A stretch of DNA of 64,000 bases from Stigmatella aurantiaca. Its GTDB lineage: Bacteria; Myxococcota; Myxococcia; Myxococcales; Myxococcaceae. Shown one piece after another: positions 18,384 to 27,214 of this stretch. The notes beneath the pieces are model-generated. The model worked only from the letters and a program-made list of their open reading frames with translations. It searched no databases and was not told the DNA's origin. Within the stretch, counting starts at the first letter, position 1, and each line of letters opens with the position of its first letter. The DNA is taken from contig NZ_FOAP01000016.1 in assembly GCF_900109545.1 (NCBI RefSeq), positions 142,076-206,075 on the forward strand. The letters run 5' to 3'. The position numbers and the translations under genes are program-made.

Positions 18384-19526
18384 CTACTTCAGGTCCTTGT
18401 TGGGATTGATGAGGTACTTCTTCCCCGTGGCGCGCTTGCTGTAGACGGCAATCCTGTCGAGCTGCAGGGCCTCGGCCAGCGAGAGTTCCGCGGCGTAATG
18501 GCTGGCAAACGTGGTCTTCAGCTCAGCGGCCACCCGGTCTCGCAGCTTCTGTGCGGCCTGTGGGCCAATCTTCTCCAGGAACGGCATCAACAGCCAGCCG
18601 CCCACGCCCCAGGCCATGCCAAAGCTTCCCGCGAGTTCCAGCGGGCGTACATCCAGTCTCCCGTAGATATAGACCTGCTTGTGGACGGTGGACCCGTAAG
18701 GGCTGTAGGAGGTGGCGGTGCGGTTGGCTGCGGCCTCCATGCAAGCCAGGATCTGCCCAGCGAGCCGTCCGCCACCGGTGGCGTCGAACGCGAGCGTGGC
18801 ACCGGTCTCCACCAACGCCTGGGTCAGTTCCTCGGTGAACGTGGCCGAGGTGCTGTCACACACATGGGCCGCGCCCAGGCCTTGCAGGAGCGCCACCTGC
18901 TCCGGGCTGCGGACGATGTTCACCAGCCCGAGGCCGTCCTTGAGGCAGATCTTGTTCAGCATCTGCCCGAGGTTCGAGGCCGCGGCCGTATGCACCAGTG
19001 CCTTGTGGCCCTCCCGGCGCAGGGTCTCGACCATTCCCAGCGCCGTCAGCGGGTTGACGAAGCAAGACGCGCCGTCGGCTGGGGTTGCGTCGGACGGCAG
19101 GACCAGGCACTGGGCCGCCTGGAGCACCCGGAACTGGGAGTACATGCCTCCGCCCATCGCGGCCACGGTCTTGCCGAGCAGTTCCTGGGCGTTGGCGCCC
19201 GCCTGGATCACCACGCCAGCGCCCTCGTTGCCCACGCGCAGGGACTTGTCCAGCCGTGACGCCAGCACCTTCAGGTGCTGCTGCGGAATGGAGGCTGTGA
19301 CCACAGGGCTTTCTGGCGTTCCTCCGGCCTGGACCGTGGACATGTCGGCCGCGCTCAACAGCGTGCCCAGATCCGAGGGATTGATGGGCGAGGCCTCGAC
19401 GCGGATGACCACCTCGTCAGGAGCGGGCTCCGGTATCTCGACCCGCGCCAGCGACAACTCCAGCTCGCCTTGAGTGCTTACCCGCGAGCGAAGCTCGAGC
19501 CCATGCCTTGGATTCTCAGTGCCCAT
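18384..19526 (-). CDS. MDR-family (zinc-independent) alcohol dehydrogenase/quinone oxidoreductase
   Basis: 380 residues of the medium-chain reductase superfamily: a GroES-like N-terminal domain (VIRVEASPINPSDLGTLL, GNEGAGVV near 105) and a Rossmann domain (HTAAASNLGQML near 180). The cysteine ligands of zinc MDRs are not visible, so it is probably zinc-free and NADPH-dependent, like quinone oxidoreductases. The start is uncertain: 19526 gives the expected length, but no good ribosome site is seen there or at 19547. The same frame stays open for another 190 codons upstream with no coding character. Confidence 0.8.
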   Translation of the reverse strand: MGTENPRHGLELRSRVSTQGELELSLARVEIPEPAPDEVVIRVEASPINPSDLGTLLSAADMSTVQAGGTPESPVVTASIPQQHLKVLASRLDKSLRVGNEGAGVVIQAGANAQELLGKTVAAMGGGMYSQFRVLQAAQCLVLPSDATPADGASCFVNPLTALGMVETLRREGHKALVHTAAASNLGQMLNKICLKDGLGLVNIVRSPEQVALLQGLGAAHVCDSTSATFTEELTQALVETGATLAFDATGGGRLAGQILACMEAAANRTATSYSPYGSTVHKQVYIYGRLDVRPLELAGSFGMAWGVGGWLLMPFLEKIGPQAAQKLRDRVAAELKTTFASHYAAELSLAEALQLDRIAVYSKRATGKKYLINPNKDLK

Positions 19527-19697
19527 ATGGGGTCCAGAGCCTGGCATGAGTGCTTGATCGGAGGGGGAGCTGCCATCCTCCCGCGTCGACTGGTGAACCC
19601 TGGCCTTCTCCTTCCAGGCACTGGCGGTGGCATGGCGAGTGCGCACGCTTGGCGACGGTGGAGCCACGGGGCTCCTGGGATGGGGAAGGGGAAGGAC

Positions 19698-21137
19698 ATG
19701 AGAAGCGAAAATGGTGCATGGAAGGCCCTGCCGCTGTTGCTGGCCATGGGTGTGACCGCGTGTGGCGGTGGCGCAGGGAATGAGCAGGCGCCCAGCACAC
19801 AGGCCGCGCTGGCTCAGGAGGCCAGCGGTCCAGGGACGTGGAACGGGCCGCTGAAGTGGGCCCAGCACCTGAACGGGCCCGATGACAACAACGGGAGCAT
19901 CGTCAGCGACCGGGATGGCGGCTTCCTCGCCCTGCTGAACTTCGTCGGGAGCATCGACCTCGGCACGGGCCGCCTCGTGGCCCCAGGAGGCCCCACCAGC
20001 AACGCGATGGCGCTGGCACGCTACGATGTCCACGGGCACCTGAAGTGGTCGAAGGTTTTCGGTGCTCAGAGCCCGGAGGGGACCGCCTTCGGGCTCCGCC
20101 ATGCCGTGGACAGGCAGCGGGACATCATCCTCTTCGTCGAAGCGAATGACGTGGACTTCGGCGGTGGCGCCCTGCCCTTCGGCCGGTACCTCGTGAAGCT
20201 CGACTCCCAGGGGCGCCTGCGCTGGTCACGCCCGATTGATACCAGCAGGGGCTATGCCGGTGTGAATCGCATCGTGACGGGCCGGGACAACACCATCGCC
20301 CTGGCGGGAGAGCTCGCGGGCACGGTCGACTTCGGGGGAGGTCCTGTCTCCTCCCGCCAGTTGCCGGAAGGAGGCCAGACCACCAGCGCCTTCCTCACGA
20401 AGTTCTCGCCCACGGGGACCAACCTGTGGACCTTCGTCGACGTGGAGCACCAGAGCCAGGGCTTTGGCGCCACCGTGGACAGCGAGGGCAACCTCGTCCT
20501 GTGCGGCACGGTCTTCGCGGAGGTCCACACGGAGCCCTTCGTCCTCATGCTCTCGCCGGAAGGACAGGTGCGCTGGAGCCGGCGGTTGGAAGGGGCGCTC
20601 GGCTTCGCCTTCAGCGTGGCCACCCATGGCAACCGCGTCGTGGCCGTGGGGACGTTCGCCCAGAGCTTCACCTTCGCGGGGCACACCCATACCGCGGTCC
20701 CCAATGGCGGCATCGAGCAGGATGCCTTCATCGTCGCGTTCACCCGCCAGGGCGAGCAGCGCTGGGCCTGGAACTTCGGCTTCAGCATCGAGGACGTGGC
20801 CATGGACGAGAAGGACGGCGTGACCGTCTCGGGCAGCTACGAGGCGGGCAGTGGCGACCTGGGCGTGCTGGGCTCCCTGCCCGGCAATCCGGAGACCCTG
20901 GCCAACGTCTACGTCGCGAAGTTCGACCGGGTACACGGCAAGCCGCTCTGGACACGTGGCTTCACGGCGAGTGGCGCCGACACCGGTTCTCCCGGGCTCG
21001 AGAGCGCCTCCATCGCGGTGACGAAGGACGGCCGTTCCGCCATCCTGGGCCAGTTCACCCAGAGGCTCACGGTGGGTTCCGAACACTGGCAGGCCGAGGG
21101 ACGCTCCGACTTCTTCCTGCTCGGTTTCGATCGCTGA
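19698..21137 (+). CDS. Lipoprotein with beta-propeller-like (SBBP-type) repeats
   Basis: 479 residues. The lipobox VTAC (about residues 19-22) gives a lipoprotein. The rest is made of repeats of about 60 residues containing D.G(G/N)...L.G.F.G..DFGGG..(S/T), each ending with a line such as LTKFSPTGTNLW or LMLSPEGQVRWSR. This is the SBBP-type pattern, often a beta-propeller. The 662-residue protein at 30869-32857 has the same repeats and may be a paralogue. GGAAGGACATG is a good start site. Cell-surface role, unknown ligand. Confidence 0.8.
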   Translation: MRSENGAWKALPLLLAMGVTACGGGAGNEQAPSTQAALAQEASGPGTWNGPLKWAQHLNGPDDNNGSIVSDRDGGFLALLNFVGSIDLGTGRLVAPGGPTSNAMALARYDVHGHLKWSKVFGAQSPEGTAFGLRHAVDRQRDIILFVEANDVDFGGGALPFGRYLVKLDSQGRLRWSRPIDTSRGYAGVNRIVTGRDNTIALAGELAGTVDFGGGPVSSRQLPEGGQTTSAFLTKFSPTGTNLWTFVDVEHQSQGFGATVDSEGNLVLCGTVFAEVHTEPFVLMLSPEGQVRWSRRLEGALGFAFSVATHGNRVVAVGTFAQSFTFAGHTHTAVPNGGIEQDAFIVAFTRQGEQRWAWNFGFSIEDVAMDEKDGVTVSGSYEAGSGDLGVLGSLPGNPETLANVYVAKFDRVHGKPLWTRGFTASGADTGSPGLESASIAVTKDGRSAILGQFTQRLTVGSEHWQAEGRSDFFLLGFDR

Positions 21138-21158
21138 GGAAGCCCGGGGGAGAGGCCC

Positions 21159-21668
21159 TCACGCGCCCCGCGCGAAGAGCCGCAGGGTCTCTCCTCCCGC
21201 CGAAAGCGTGATCAACCGCTCGAACGTCAAGCCCAGCCTTCCGAGCAGCTTGATGGAGCTGTGATTGTCGAGCGAGGTGATCGCCACGATGCGCTTCAAG
21301 CCGAGCGTGTGGAACCCATACGCCAGCACCGCGGAGGCCGCCTCGTAGCCATACCCCTGGCTCCAGAAGCCAGGAAAAAAGGCGAAGCCAATGTCCACAT
21401 CGGGCAAGGTCTCTCGCCGAATCAAGCCGCAGAGCCCAATCGGAAGGCCGCTGTCCTTCAGCGACACATGGTACAGGCCGAAGCCAAACCGGCTGTACAT
21501 CGCGAGCGGCCCCGTGAGGAGGTAGTTCCGCGCATCGTCGAGGTTCCTCACGCCCTTGTCGCCGATGAATCGCAGCCACGAGGGCTCGTTCACCAGCTTC
21601 AAGATGAACTCCGCATCCTCCGTGGAGAGCCTGCGGAGGAGCAGCCGGTCTGTTTCCAGGGCTTTCAT
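21159..21668 (-). CDS. GNAT acetyltransferase, RimJ-like
   Basis: 169 residues. The N-terminal TDRLLLRRLSTEDAEFIL and the acetyl-CoA loop region FFPGFWSQGYGYEAASAVLAY (the W..GYG.EA form of Q/RxxGxG/A) place it in the Acetyltransf_3 (RimJ/RimL-like) group. It probably acetylates an N-terminal or small-molecule amine. The ATG at 21668 begins MKALETDR, the normal N-terminus. Not in an obvious operon. Confidence 0.85.
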   Translation of the reverse strand: MKALETDRLLLRRLSTEDAEFILKLVNEPSWLRFIGDKGVRNLDDARNYLLTGPLAMYSRFGFGLYHVSLKDSGLPIGLCGLIRRETLPDVDIGFAFFPGFWSQGYGYEAASAVLAYGFHTLGLKRIVAITSLDNHSSIKLLGRLGLTFERLITLSAGGETLRLFARGA

Positions 21669-21763
21669 TTCGGATTCCACGCGGACCTCACACCGTGGGA
21701 CTGTCAGGCCTGGGCATCTACCACGTCCCTGCCCTTCCGCCCTCCTTGCTCCAGGAGCCCTCC

Positions 21764-23044
21764 ATGACCCGCGACACCTCACCGACCGCCCGGCCCCGGG
21801 GCTATGAACAGGTCGACCGGCTCTCGGTTCCCCTTCCCCATGGCACCGAGGTGACGACGCGCGTGGAGCGGCTCGCCGGCGAGCGGCGCATCCCCCAGGG
21901 CGTGGTGGGCCGCGTGGCGCGCGCCCGGGACGGCGGCTTCGATGTACAGATCACCGGCGTGGGCGAGCTCTGGTACGCCCGGGACGAGCTGGTGCCCCGC
22001 AAGCCGGGCCAGCTCCAGTTCGCGCTCCGGCGCGCCGCCACCTGGGACGCCCTGCGGCCCTGCGTGGTGCTGGAGACCGTCGTGGGCTCCCGTGCCTGGG
22101 GGCTCGCCAACGAGGACTCCGATCTCGACACGCGCGGCGTCTTTGGCCTGCCCCTGCCCTGGCACTTTGGGCTCGCGGACAAAGCGAAGGACCTCGTCAG
22201 TGCGGACGGCAGCCACACCTTCTGGGAGTTCTCGAAGGCGGTGGATCAGGCCCTGCGCGCCGACCCCAACACCCTGGAGATGCTCTTCGTCCCCAGCGCC
22301 CGCGCCCTGGACGTGCTCGGCGAGTGGCTGCTCGCCGAGCGCGAGGCCTTCGTGTCCAAGGCCCTCTTCGGCAGCTTCGGGCGCTACGCCATGAGCCAGC
22401 TCGACAAGCTCACGCGAAGCCAGCGGCTCGCCGAACACCGGGACCTCGTGCTCGCCTGGTTGTGCGAGGAGCCCACCCCCTCGCTCGACGAGGTGGCCCG
22501 GAGGCTGTCCGCCATCTCACCGCGCACCGCGCCGACCCCCGAGGACGGGCTGCTCGCGGCCAAGACGTACCTCAAGCAGCTCTACCGCTCGCTGTCGGAC
22601 CAGGGCCTCATCGAAGCCAACGATTTCGCCGCCCTCGTCCGCTACGCGCGCGGCGGAGGACAGCGGCCTCCCAGTGCCCGCGAGCTGCGGCCGAAGAATG
22701 CCTACAATCTCTTGCGCCTGGTGGTGCTCGCCACCGGCTGGTTGAAGGAGGGGGTCCCCACCTTCGAGGCGTCCGGCGCCATCAAGGCCCGCCTGCTGGA
22801 CATCAAGGCCGGGCACGTTCCGCTGGAAGAAGTGCTGCGGGATGCCGAGGCACTCGCCCCGGAGCTGGAGGAGGCCCACCGCACCAGTCCCCTCCCCGCC
22901 CTGCCTGACCACGCGCGTGCGGACCGGCTGCTGCGCCGGGCCGGAGAGGAGCTGGCGCGGCGGTGGGTGTTGCAGGAGCCCGGGCCGCTCGGACGGGATG
23001 CGCCCTCGCCTCCGGTCTTCGAAGACAAGGAAGAGGAATCATGA
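21764..23044 (+). CDS. RlaP-like DNA polymerase beta-superfamily nucleotidyltransferase (long)
   Basis: 426 residues. The nucleotidyltransferase motif is GSRAWGLANEDSDLDTRGVF (residues 110-130), with two catalytic acidics in DSDLD. Before it lies a 60-residue beta-rich N-terminal part (VPLPHGTEVTTRVE), not typical of the family. The family (NTransf_9, RlaP) is often linked to RNA repair or RNA ligase genes, and some members are phage-like. CAGGAGCCCTCC precedes the ATG at 21764. It is followed by a shorter homologue sharing a 4-bp overlap. Confidence 0.83.
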   Translation: MTRDTSPTARPRGYEQVDRLSVPLPHGTEVTTRVERLAGERRIPQGVVGRVARARDGGFDVQITGVGELWYARDELVPRKPGQLQFALRRAATWDALRPCVVLETVVGSRAWGLANEDSDLDTRGVFGLPLPWHFGLADKAKDLVSADGSHTFWEFSKAVDQALRADPNTLEMLFVPSARALDVLGEWLLAEREAFVSKALFGSFGRYAMSQLDKLTRSQRLAEHRDLVLAWLCEEPTPSLDEVARRLSAISPRTAPTPEDGLLAAKTYLKQLYRSLSDQGLIEANDFAALVRYARGGGQRPPSARELRPKNAYNLLRLVVLATGWLKEGVPTFEASGAIKARLLDIKAGHVPLEEVLRDAEALAPELEEAHRTSPLPALPDHARADRLLRRAGEELARRWVLQEPGPLGRDAPSPPVFEDKEEES

Positions 23045-23820
23045 CGGACCCGCTGATGACGGAACACCAGACCCACGTCGCCCACCGCGTCCTCGACGAG
23101 GAGGCCACGCGCAGGCAGCACCTCACCGTCTCCCTGACGGGCGCACACGCGTATGGCTTCCCCTCGCCCGACAGCGACCTGGACCTCAAGTGCGTCCACA
23201 TCACGCCCACCTCCCACCTGCTCCGGCTGGAGCAGCGCACCACGCCCGCCGAGCGCCTGGAAGTCTTGGAGGGGGTCGAGGTGGATTACTCGTCCAACGA
23301 GCTGAGCCCCGTGCTGCTCGGGGTGCTCCAGGGCAATGGCAACTTCGTGGAGCGGTTGCTCGGGGCCCATACCCTGAGGGGCTCGGCCGAGCTGGAGTCC
23401 CTGCGGCCCCACGTGCGCGGGGTGCTGTCGCAGCGGCTCCACCGGCATTACCGCGGCTTCGCCCAGGGCCAGCTGCGCGAGTGGGAGAAGACGGGCTTTC
23501 GCTCCACCAAGAAGCTGCTCTACGTGCTGCGCACGGCGCTCACCGGCACCCATGTGCTGCTCACGGGTGAGGTGGAAACGGACCTCACCGCCCTGATGGA
23601 CCGCTACGGCTTCGCCGAGGCGGGAGAGCTGGTCGCCTGGAAGCGGCGGGGAGAGCGCAGCGAGCTGTCCGAGGCGCTCTCCGAGCGCTGGCGAGGACAG
23701 GTGGGGCGCGCCTTCGAGCAGCTCGACGCGGCCCGCGAGCGCTCCGTGCTGCCCGAGGCCCCCCAGGGAACAGACGCCCTGGAGGCATGGCTGCTGGAGC
23801 TGCGGCGCTCACACTGGTGA
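23041..23820 (+). CDS. RlaP-like nucleotidyltransferase (short)
   Basis: 259 residues. The NTase signature GAHAYGFPSPDSDLDLKCVH is at residues 34-54 and a KSTKKLLYVLRTALTGTHVLL helix follows near 160. It is the second of a coupled pair: ATG overlaps the preceding stop (ATGA), with GGAAGAGGAATC as ribosome site. The two proteins share the NTase core but differ in their N-terminal extension. They may work as a heteromer; targets are unknown and could be RNA ends. Confidence 0.83.
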   Translation: MTDPLMTEHQTHVAHRVLDEEATRRQHLTVSLTGAHAYGFPSPDSDLDLKCVHITPTSHLLRLEQRTTPAERLEVLEGVEVDYSSNELSPVLLGVLQGNGNFVERLLGAHTLRGSAELESLRPHVRGVLSQRLHRHYRGFAQGQLREWEKTGFRSTKKLLYVLRTALTGTHVLLTGEVETDLTALMDRYGFAEAGELVAWKRRGERSELSEALSERWRGQVGRAFEQLDAARERSVLPEAPQGTDALEAWLLELRRSHW

Positions 23821-23843
23821 GAACACCCACCTCCCGGGCTGGC

Positions 23844-24626
23844 TCACATCTGCGCCAGGGCGTCCTGTGATTCGGGCAGCACCTGTCCCCCATCCACGAT
23901 GAGCGTCTGCCCGGTGATGTAGCCCGCCTCGCGGCTGGCGAAGAACAGGGCGGCATGGCCAATGTCCTCCACTTCGCCCAGCCTGCCCAGCGGCACCGCC
24001 GCCGCCATGCCCTTCATGTAGTCCGGGCCCAGCGCCACCAGGCCCTCCGTCGCAATGTTGCCGGGCAGCACGGCATTGACCGTGATGCCGTACTTCGCCA
24101 GCTCCATGCAGGCCGTGCGCATGAAGCCCAGCTGCCCCGCCTTGGTGGCGCCGTAGTGAGTCCAGCCGGGAAAGCCGGTCACCGGGCCGGTGATGGACGA
24201 GGTGATGATGATGCGCCCCTGGCCGGATTTCTTCAGGTACGGGATGCACGCCTTCACCGCGAGGAAGGTTCCCTTGAGGTTGGTGGCCATCACCTCGTCC
24301 CAGGTCTCCGGCGACATGTCCTCCATCTTCATCTGAGGGAAGACGCCCGCATTGGCGCACAGCACATCCAGCCCGCCATGACGCTCGGCCGCCGCCTGGG
24401 CCATCTTCTCCATGTCCTCCAGCCGGGTCACATCCGCGCCAAAGCCGCTGGCCGTGCCCCCCGCCGCGACGAGCTCCTGTGCCGCGGCCTCGGCCACCTT
24501 GAGCTCCCGCCCTGTCACCAACACCTTGGCGCCGTGCCGCGCGAAGACCCGGGCAATGCCCTTGCCAATGCCCTTGCTGCCGCCTGTGACAATGACGGAT
24601 TTCCCCTTGAGCGACTCTGCCAACAT
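23844..24626 (-). CDS. SDR oxidoreductase, FabG-like
   Basis: 260 residues with a complete classical SDR set: TGGSKGIGKG (residues 14-23), NAG near 91, catalytic Ser in ITSSITG near 141, and YGATKAG near 157. The C-terminus is ITGQTLIVDGGQ. Most such proteins use NADP(H) and reduce a keto group. No fatty acid genes are nearby. GGAGGAGGCGCAGC precedes the ATG. LysR 24663 lies just upstream on the same strand and may not be related. Confidence 0.88.
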   Translation of the reverse strand: MLAESLKGKSVIVTGGSKGIGKGIARVFARHGAKVLVTGRELKVAEAAAQELVAAGGTASGFGADVTRLEDMEKMAQAAAERHGGLDVLCANAGVFPQMKMEDMSPETWDEVMATNLKGTFLAVKACIPYLKKSGQGRIIITSSITGPVTGFPGWTHYGATKAGQLGFMRTACMELAKYGITVNAVLPGNIATEGLVALGPDYMKGMAAAVPLGRLGEVEDIGHAALFFASREAGYITGQTLIVDGGQVLPESQDALAQM

Positions 24627-24662
24627 GCTGCGCCTCCTCCGGCTTTCCGTGGTCCTGGGACG

Positions 24663-25547
24663 TTACCAAGACCCGCCCGGCCCGAGGCGCTCCCGCTTCG
24701 CCTCGAACGCAGCGACGACCGCCTCGATGAGGGCACGCACACGCGGCACGTCCTTCAGGTCGCGGTGCACCACGAGCCACGCCTCGCGCACGGGTGGCGG
24801 TGCGGGCGATGGCACGGGGACAAGCCCCCCCTCCTGCTCGGCGTACCAGCGCGGCAGCAGCGCCTTGCCAAAGCCCGCCCGCGCCGCTGAGACCTGCGCC
24901 AGAAGTGTGTTGGCACGCAGCACCACGCGCTCGCCGGCCGCGTGCCGGGCCAGCCACTGTGCTTCGGGCAGGTGGGCGTAGGAATCAACGAAGCCAACCC
25001 AGGCGGACGTGTCCCCGCCTGGCGCCACGTAGACACCGTAGCCGAGGGAGGCGAGACGGCGGGTGACCAGCGCCCCCGCCTTCGGCCGAGCAAGACGAAC
25101 GGCCACGTCAGCCTCGCGCTTGGCGAGGCTGAGCGAACGCGGGTCGATCAACACCTCGAGGGTGATGCCGGGATGGCGGCGATGGAACTCCGCCATGCAC
25201 GGGATGAGGATGAGCTCGGCCAGAGTCTCCGTGGCGGTCACCCGCACCGTGCCGGTAAGCCCGGCCTCCCGGCCCGCACGGCGCATGATGGCGAGCGCAC
25301 GCTCGTCCATCCCCGCGGCCAGTTCCAGCACTTCATCCCCCTCGGTGGTGAGCGAGTAGCCGCCGGAGTGCCGGTCGAACAGCGTTCGGCCGAGCGTCTC
25401 CTCCAGCGCGGCGATGCGTCGGCCGACCGTGGCGTGGCTGACCTTCAGCACCCGGGCCGCTGCCGACAGGCTGCCCGCCCGCGCCAGCGCGACGAAGACG
25501 CGCAGATCCTCCCAGTCCAGTGGGCCTGACCGTTTTTGCACAGCCAT
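24663..25547 (-). CDS. LysR-type transcriptional regulator
   Basis: 294 residues. The N-terminal winged helix-turn-helix is clear (LRVFVALARAGSLSAAARVLKVSHATVGRRIAALE, shown here in short: residues 15-50), followed by a substrate-binding domain. The last part is short for the family but complete. A TATCCT lies 6 bp before the ATG at 25547. The gene diverges from the isochorismatase-like gene with a 73-bp gap, the classic layout of a LysR and its target. Inferred role: control of the neighbouring isochorismatase/MBL genes. Confidence 0.85.
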   Translation of the reverse strand: MAVQKRSGPLDWEDLRVFVALARAGSLSAAARVLKVSHATVGRRIAALEETLGRTLFDRHSGGYSLTTEGDEVLELAAGMDERALAIMRRAGREAGLTGTVRVTATETLAELILIPCMAEFHRRHPGITLEVLIDPRSLSLAKREADVAVRLARPKAGALVTRRLASLGYGVYVAPGGDTSAWVGFVDSYAHLPEAQWLARHAAGERVVLRANTLLAQVSAARAGFGKALLPRWYAEQEGGLVPVPSPAPPPVREAWLVVHRDLKDVPRVRALIEAVVAAFEAKRERLGPGGSW

Positions 25548-25553
25548 TGCGCG

Positions 25554-25559
25554 AGGATA
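25554..25559 (-). promoter_or_regulatory. -10-like TATCCT of the lysR gene
   Basis: Read on the minus strand, TATCCT ends 6 bp before the ATG at 25547, with no ribosome site. The 73-bp gap to the divergent isochorismatase gene probably also contains the LysR operator. Confidence 0.4.
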
Positions 25560-25620
25560 GCCAATGGCTGCGCGAATATGCACGGGCTACTCATGAGTGC
25601 ACCAACCTCAGGAGACTTTC

Positions 25621-26223
25621 ATGACTGCCCCTCGCACCCTCCTCTCCATGACCGGCGCACCGGTCCATCCCTCCCCGCTCGACCGCGCGGCGCTCGTCAT
25701 CGTCGACGCCCAGGTGGAGTACACGTCCCGTGGCAACCTGCCGCTGGCCGGCGTCGACGCCGCGGTGGAGGAGACCGCGAGCCTGCTCGCACTGGCCCGC
25801 CGCCACGGCGTGCCGGTCTTCCACGTCGTGCACCACGGCCCCGCGGGCAGCCCTATTTTCGATCCGCGGGGGCCTGGCAGCGCCATCATCCCCGCCGTGG
25901 CCCCGAGGCAGGACGAGGCGGTGGTGACCAAGGGCCTGCCGAACTCCTTCGCCGGCACCGATCTGCACGCGCGCATCGCGGCGACCGGCCGGAAGGAGCT
26001 GATCATCGCCGGCTTCATGACGCACATGTGCATCTCGGCCACGGCGCGCGCGGCCCTCGACCTCGGCTACCGCAACACGGTGGTGGCCGCGGCGACAGCG
26101 ACACGCGACCTGCCCGGCGCCCAGGGCGGCGTGGTGCCAGCGTCCGAACTGCAGCGCAACGAACTCGCGGCACTGGCCGACATGTTCGCCGTGGTGGTGA
26201 ACGACAGCAAGGCCTGGGCGTAA
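25621..26223 (+). CDS. Isochorismatase-family cysteine hydrolase
   Basis: 200 residues. The catalytic triad of the family is visible: Asp in LVIVDAQVEY (near 25), Lys in VVTKGLPNSF (near 103) and the nucleophile Cys in GFMTHMCISATAR (near 138). Family members hydrolyse isochorismate, nicotinamide or other amides. It has an excellent ribosome site (AGGAGACTTTC). It is downstream of a divergent lysR and followed after 33 bp by an MBL-fold lipoprotein gene. Together they look like a small acquired cassette of a type known from Burkholderiales. Confidence 0.87.
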   Translation: MTAPRTLLSMTGAPVHPSPLDRAALVIVDAQVEYTSRGNLPLAGVDAAVEETASLLALARRHGVPVFHVVHHGPAGSPIFDPRGPGSAIIPAVAPRQDEAVVTKGLPNSFAGTDLHARIAATGRKELIIAGFMTHMCISATARAALDLGYRNTVVAAATATRDLPGAQGGVVPASELQRNELAALADMFAVVVNDSKAWA

Positions 26224-26256
26224 GCGCCCGGGGGGGAGGGCAAAGAAAAGGACACC

Positions 26257-27156
26257 ATGAAAATCTCAAGCCTGTTGAGCAACACCGCCCTCGCGGCCAG
26301 CGCCCTCCTGCTGGCCGCTTGCAGCACTCCTGGCGCCAGCGTCAGTCAAGACAATGCGGCAACCGCCAACGCGCAGACCGTCAAGGTCCAGCAGATCCGC
26401 AACGCCACGGTCAAAGTGGAATATGCTGGCACGGCCTTCCTGGTCGACCCCATGCTGGCAAAAAAAGGCGCCTACCCTGGCTTCGAGGGCACCTACAACA
26501 GCCACCTGAGAAATCCGTTGGTGGAACTGCCCATGCCCGTGAGCGAGGTGATGAAGGCGGATGCGATCATCGTCACCCACACGCACCTGGACCATTGGGA
26601 TGACGCGGCCAGGCAAAGCCTGCCCAAGAACATGCCGGTCTTCGCGCAGAACGAAGAAGATGCCGAAAGCATCCGCAAGGACGGTTTTACGAACGTTCGC
26701 GTGCTGACCGAAGACACCCTCTTCAACGGCACGCGCCTGATCAAGACCGGTGGCCAGCATGGCGATGACAAGATGATGGCGGATCTCGGCAAACGCCTCG
26801 GCAAGGTATCGGGTGTGGTGTTCCAGCGCCCCGGCCACAAGACCGTGTACGTGGCCGGCGACACCATCTGGAACCGCCCTGTGGAAGAGGCGATCACGCG
26901 GTACCAGCCGGATGTGATCCTCCTCAACACCGGTTATGCGCGCCTGCTCGGCTATGACGGTTCGATCATCATGGGAAAGGAAGACCTCTACCGCGCCACC
27001 CTGGCCGCGCCGAAGGCCACGGTGATGGGTACCCACATGGAATCGGTCAACCACGCCACGCAGTCACGCCAAGAGCTGCGTGACTACATTGCGGAAAAGG
27101 GGTTGAACCCGCAGCGCGTGCTCGTGCCAGCGGATGGCCAGGCGTACAGCTTCTGA
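26257..27156 (+). CDS. MBL-fold hydrolase lipoprotein
   Basis: 299 residues. Lipobox LAAC (about residues 19-22). The zinc-binding motif HTHLDH is at residues 108-113, and later ligands are likely in GGQHG, VAGDTIW and GTHMESVNH. The layout is UlaG/RomA-like rather than a true beta-lactamase. The gene has more A and T in its codons than its neighbours (for example runs of A at 26460), consistent with recent arrival. It lies 33 bp after the isochorismatase gene with GGAGGG and AAAGGA upstream. Confidence 0.85.
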   Translation: MKISSLLSNTALAASALLLAACSTPGASVSQDNAATANAQTVKVQQIRNATVKVEYAGTAFLVDPMLAKKGAYPGFEGTYNSHLRNPLVELPMPVSEVMKADAIIVTHTHLDHWDDAARQSLPKNMPVFAQNEEDAESIRKDGFTNVRVLTEDTLFNGTRLIKTGGQHGDDKMMADLGKRLGKVSGVVFQRPGHKTVYVAGDTIWNRPVEEAITRYQPDVILLNTGYARLLGYDGSIIMGKEDLYRATLAAPKATVMGTHMESVNHATQSRQELRDYIAEKGLNPQRVLVPADGQAYSF

Positions 27157-27214
27157 CTCGACGCATGCGCAGAGCGAGAGGCGCGAGGGCATGGGGCGCA
27201 GAAGGGTCCTCGAC

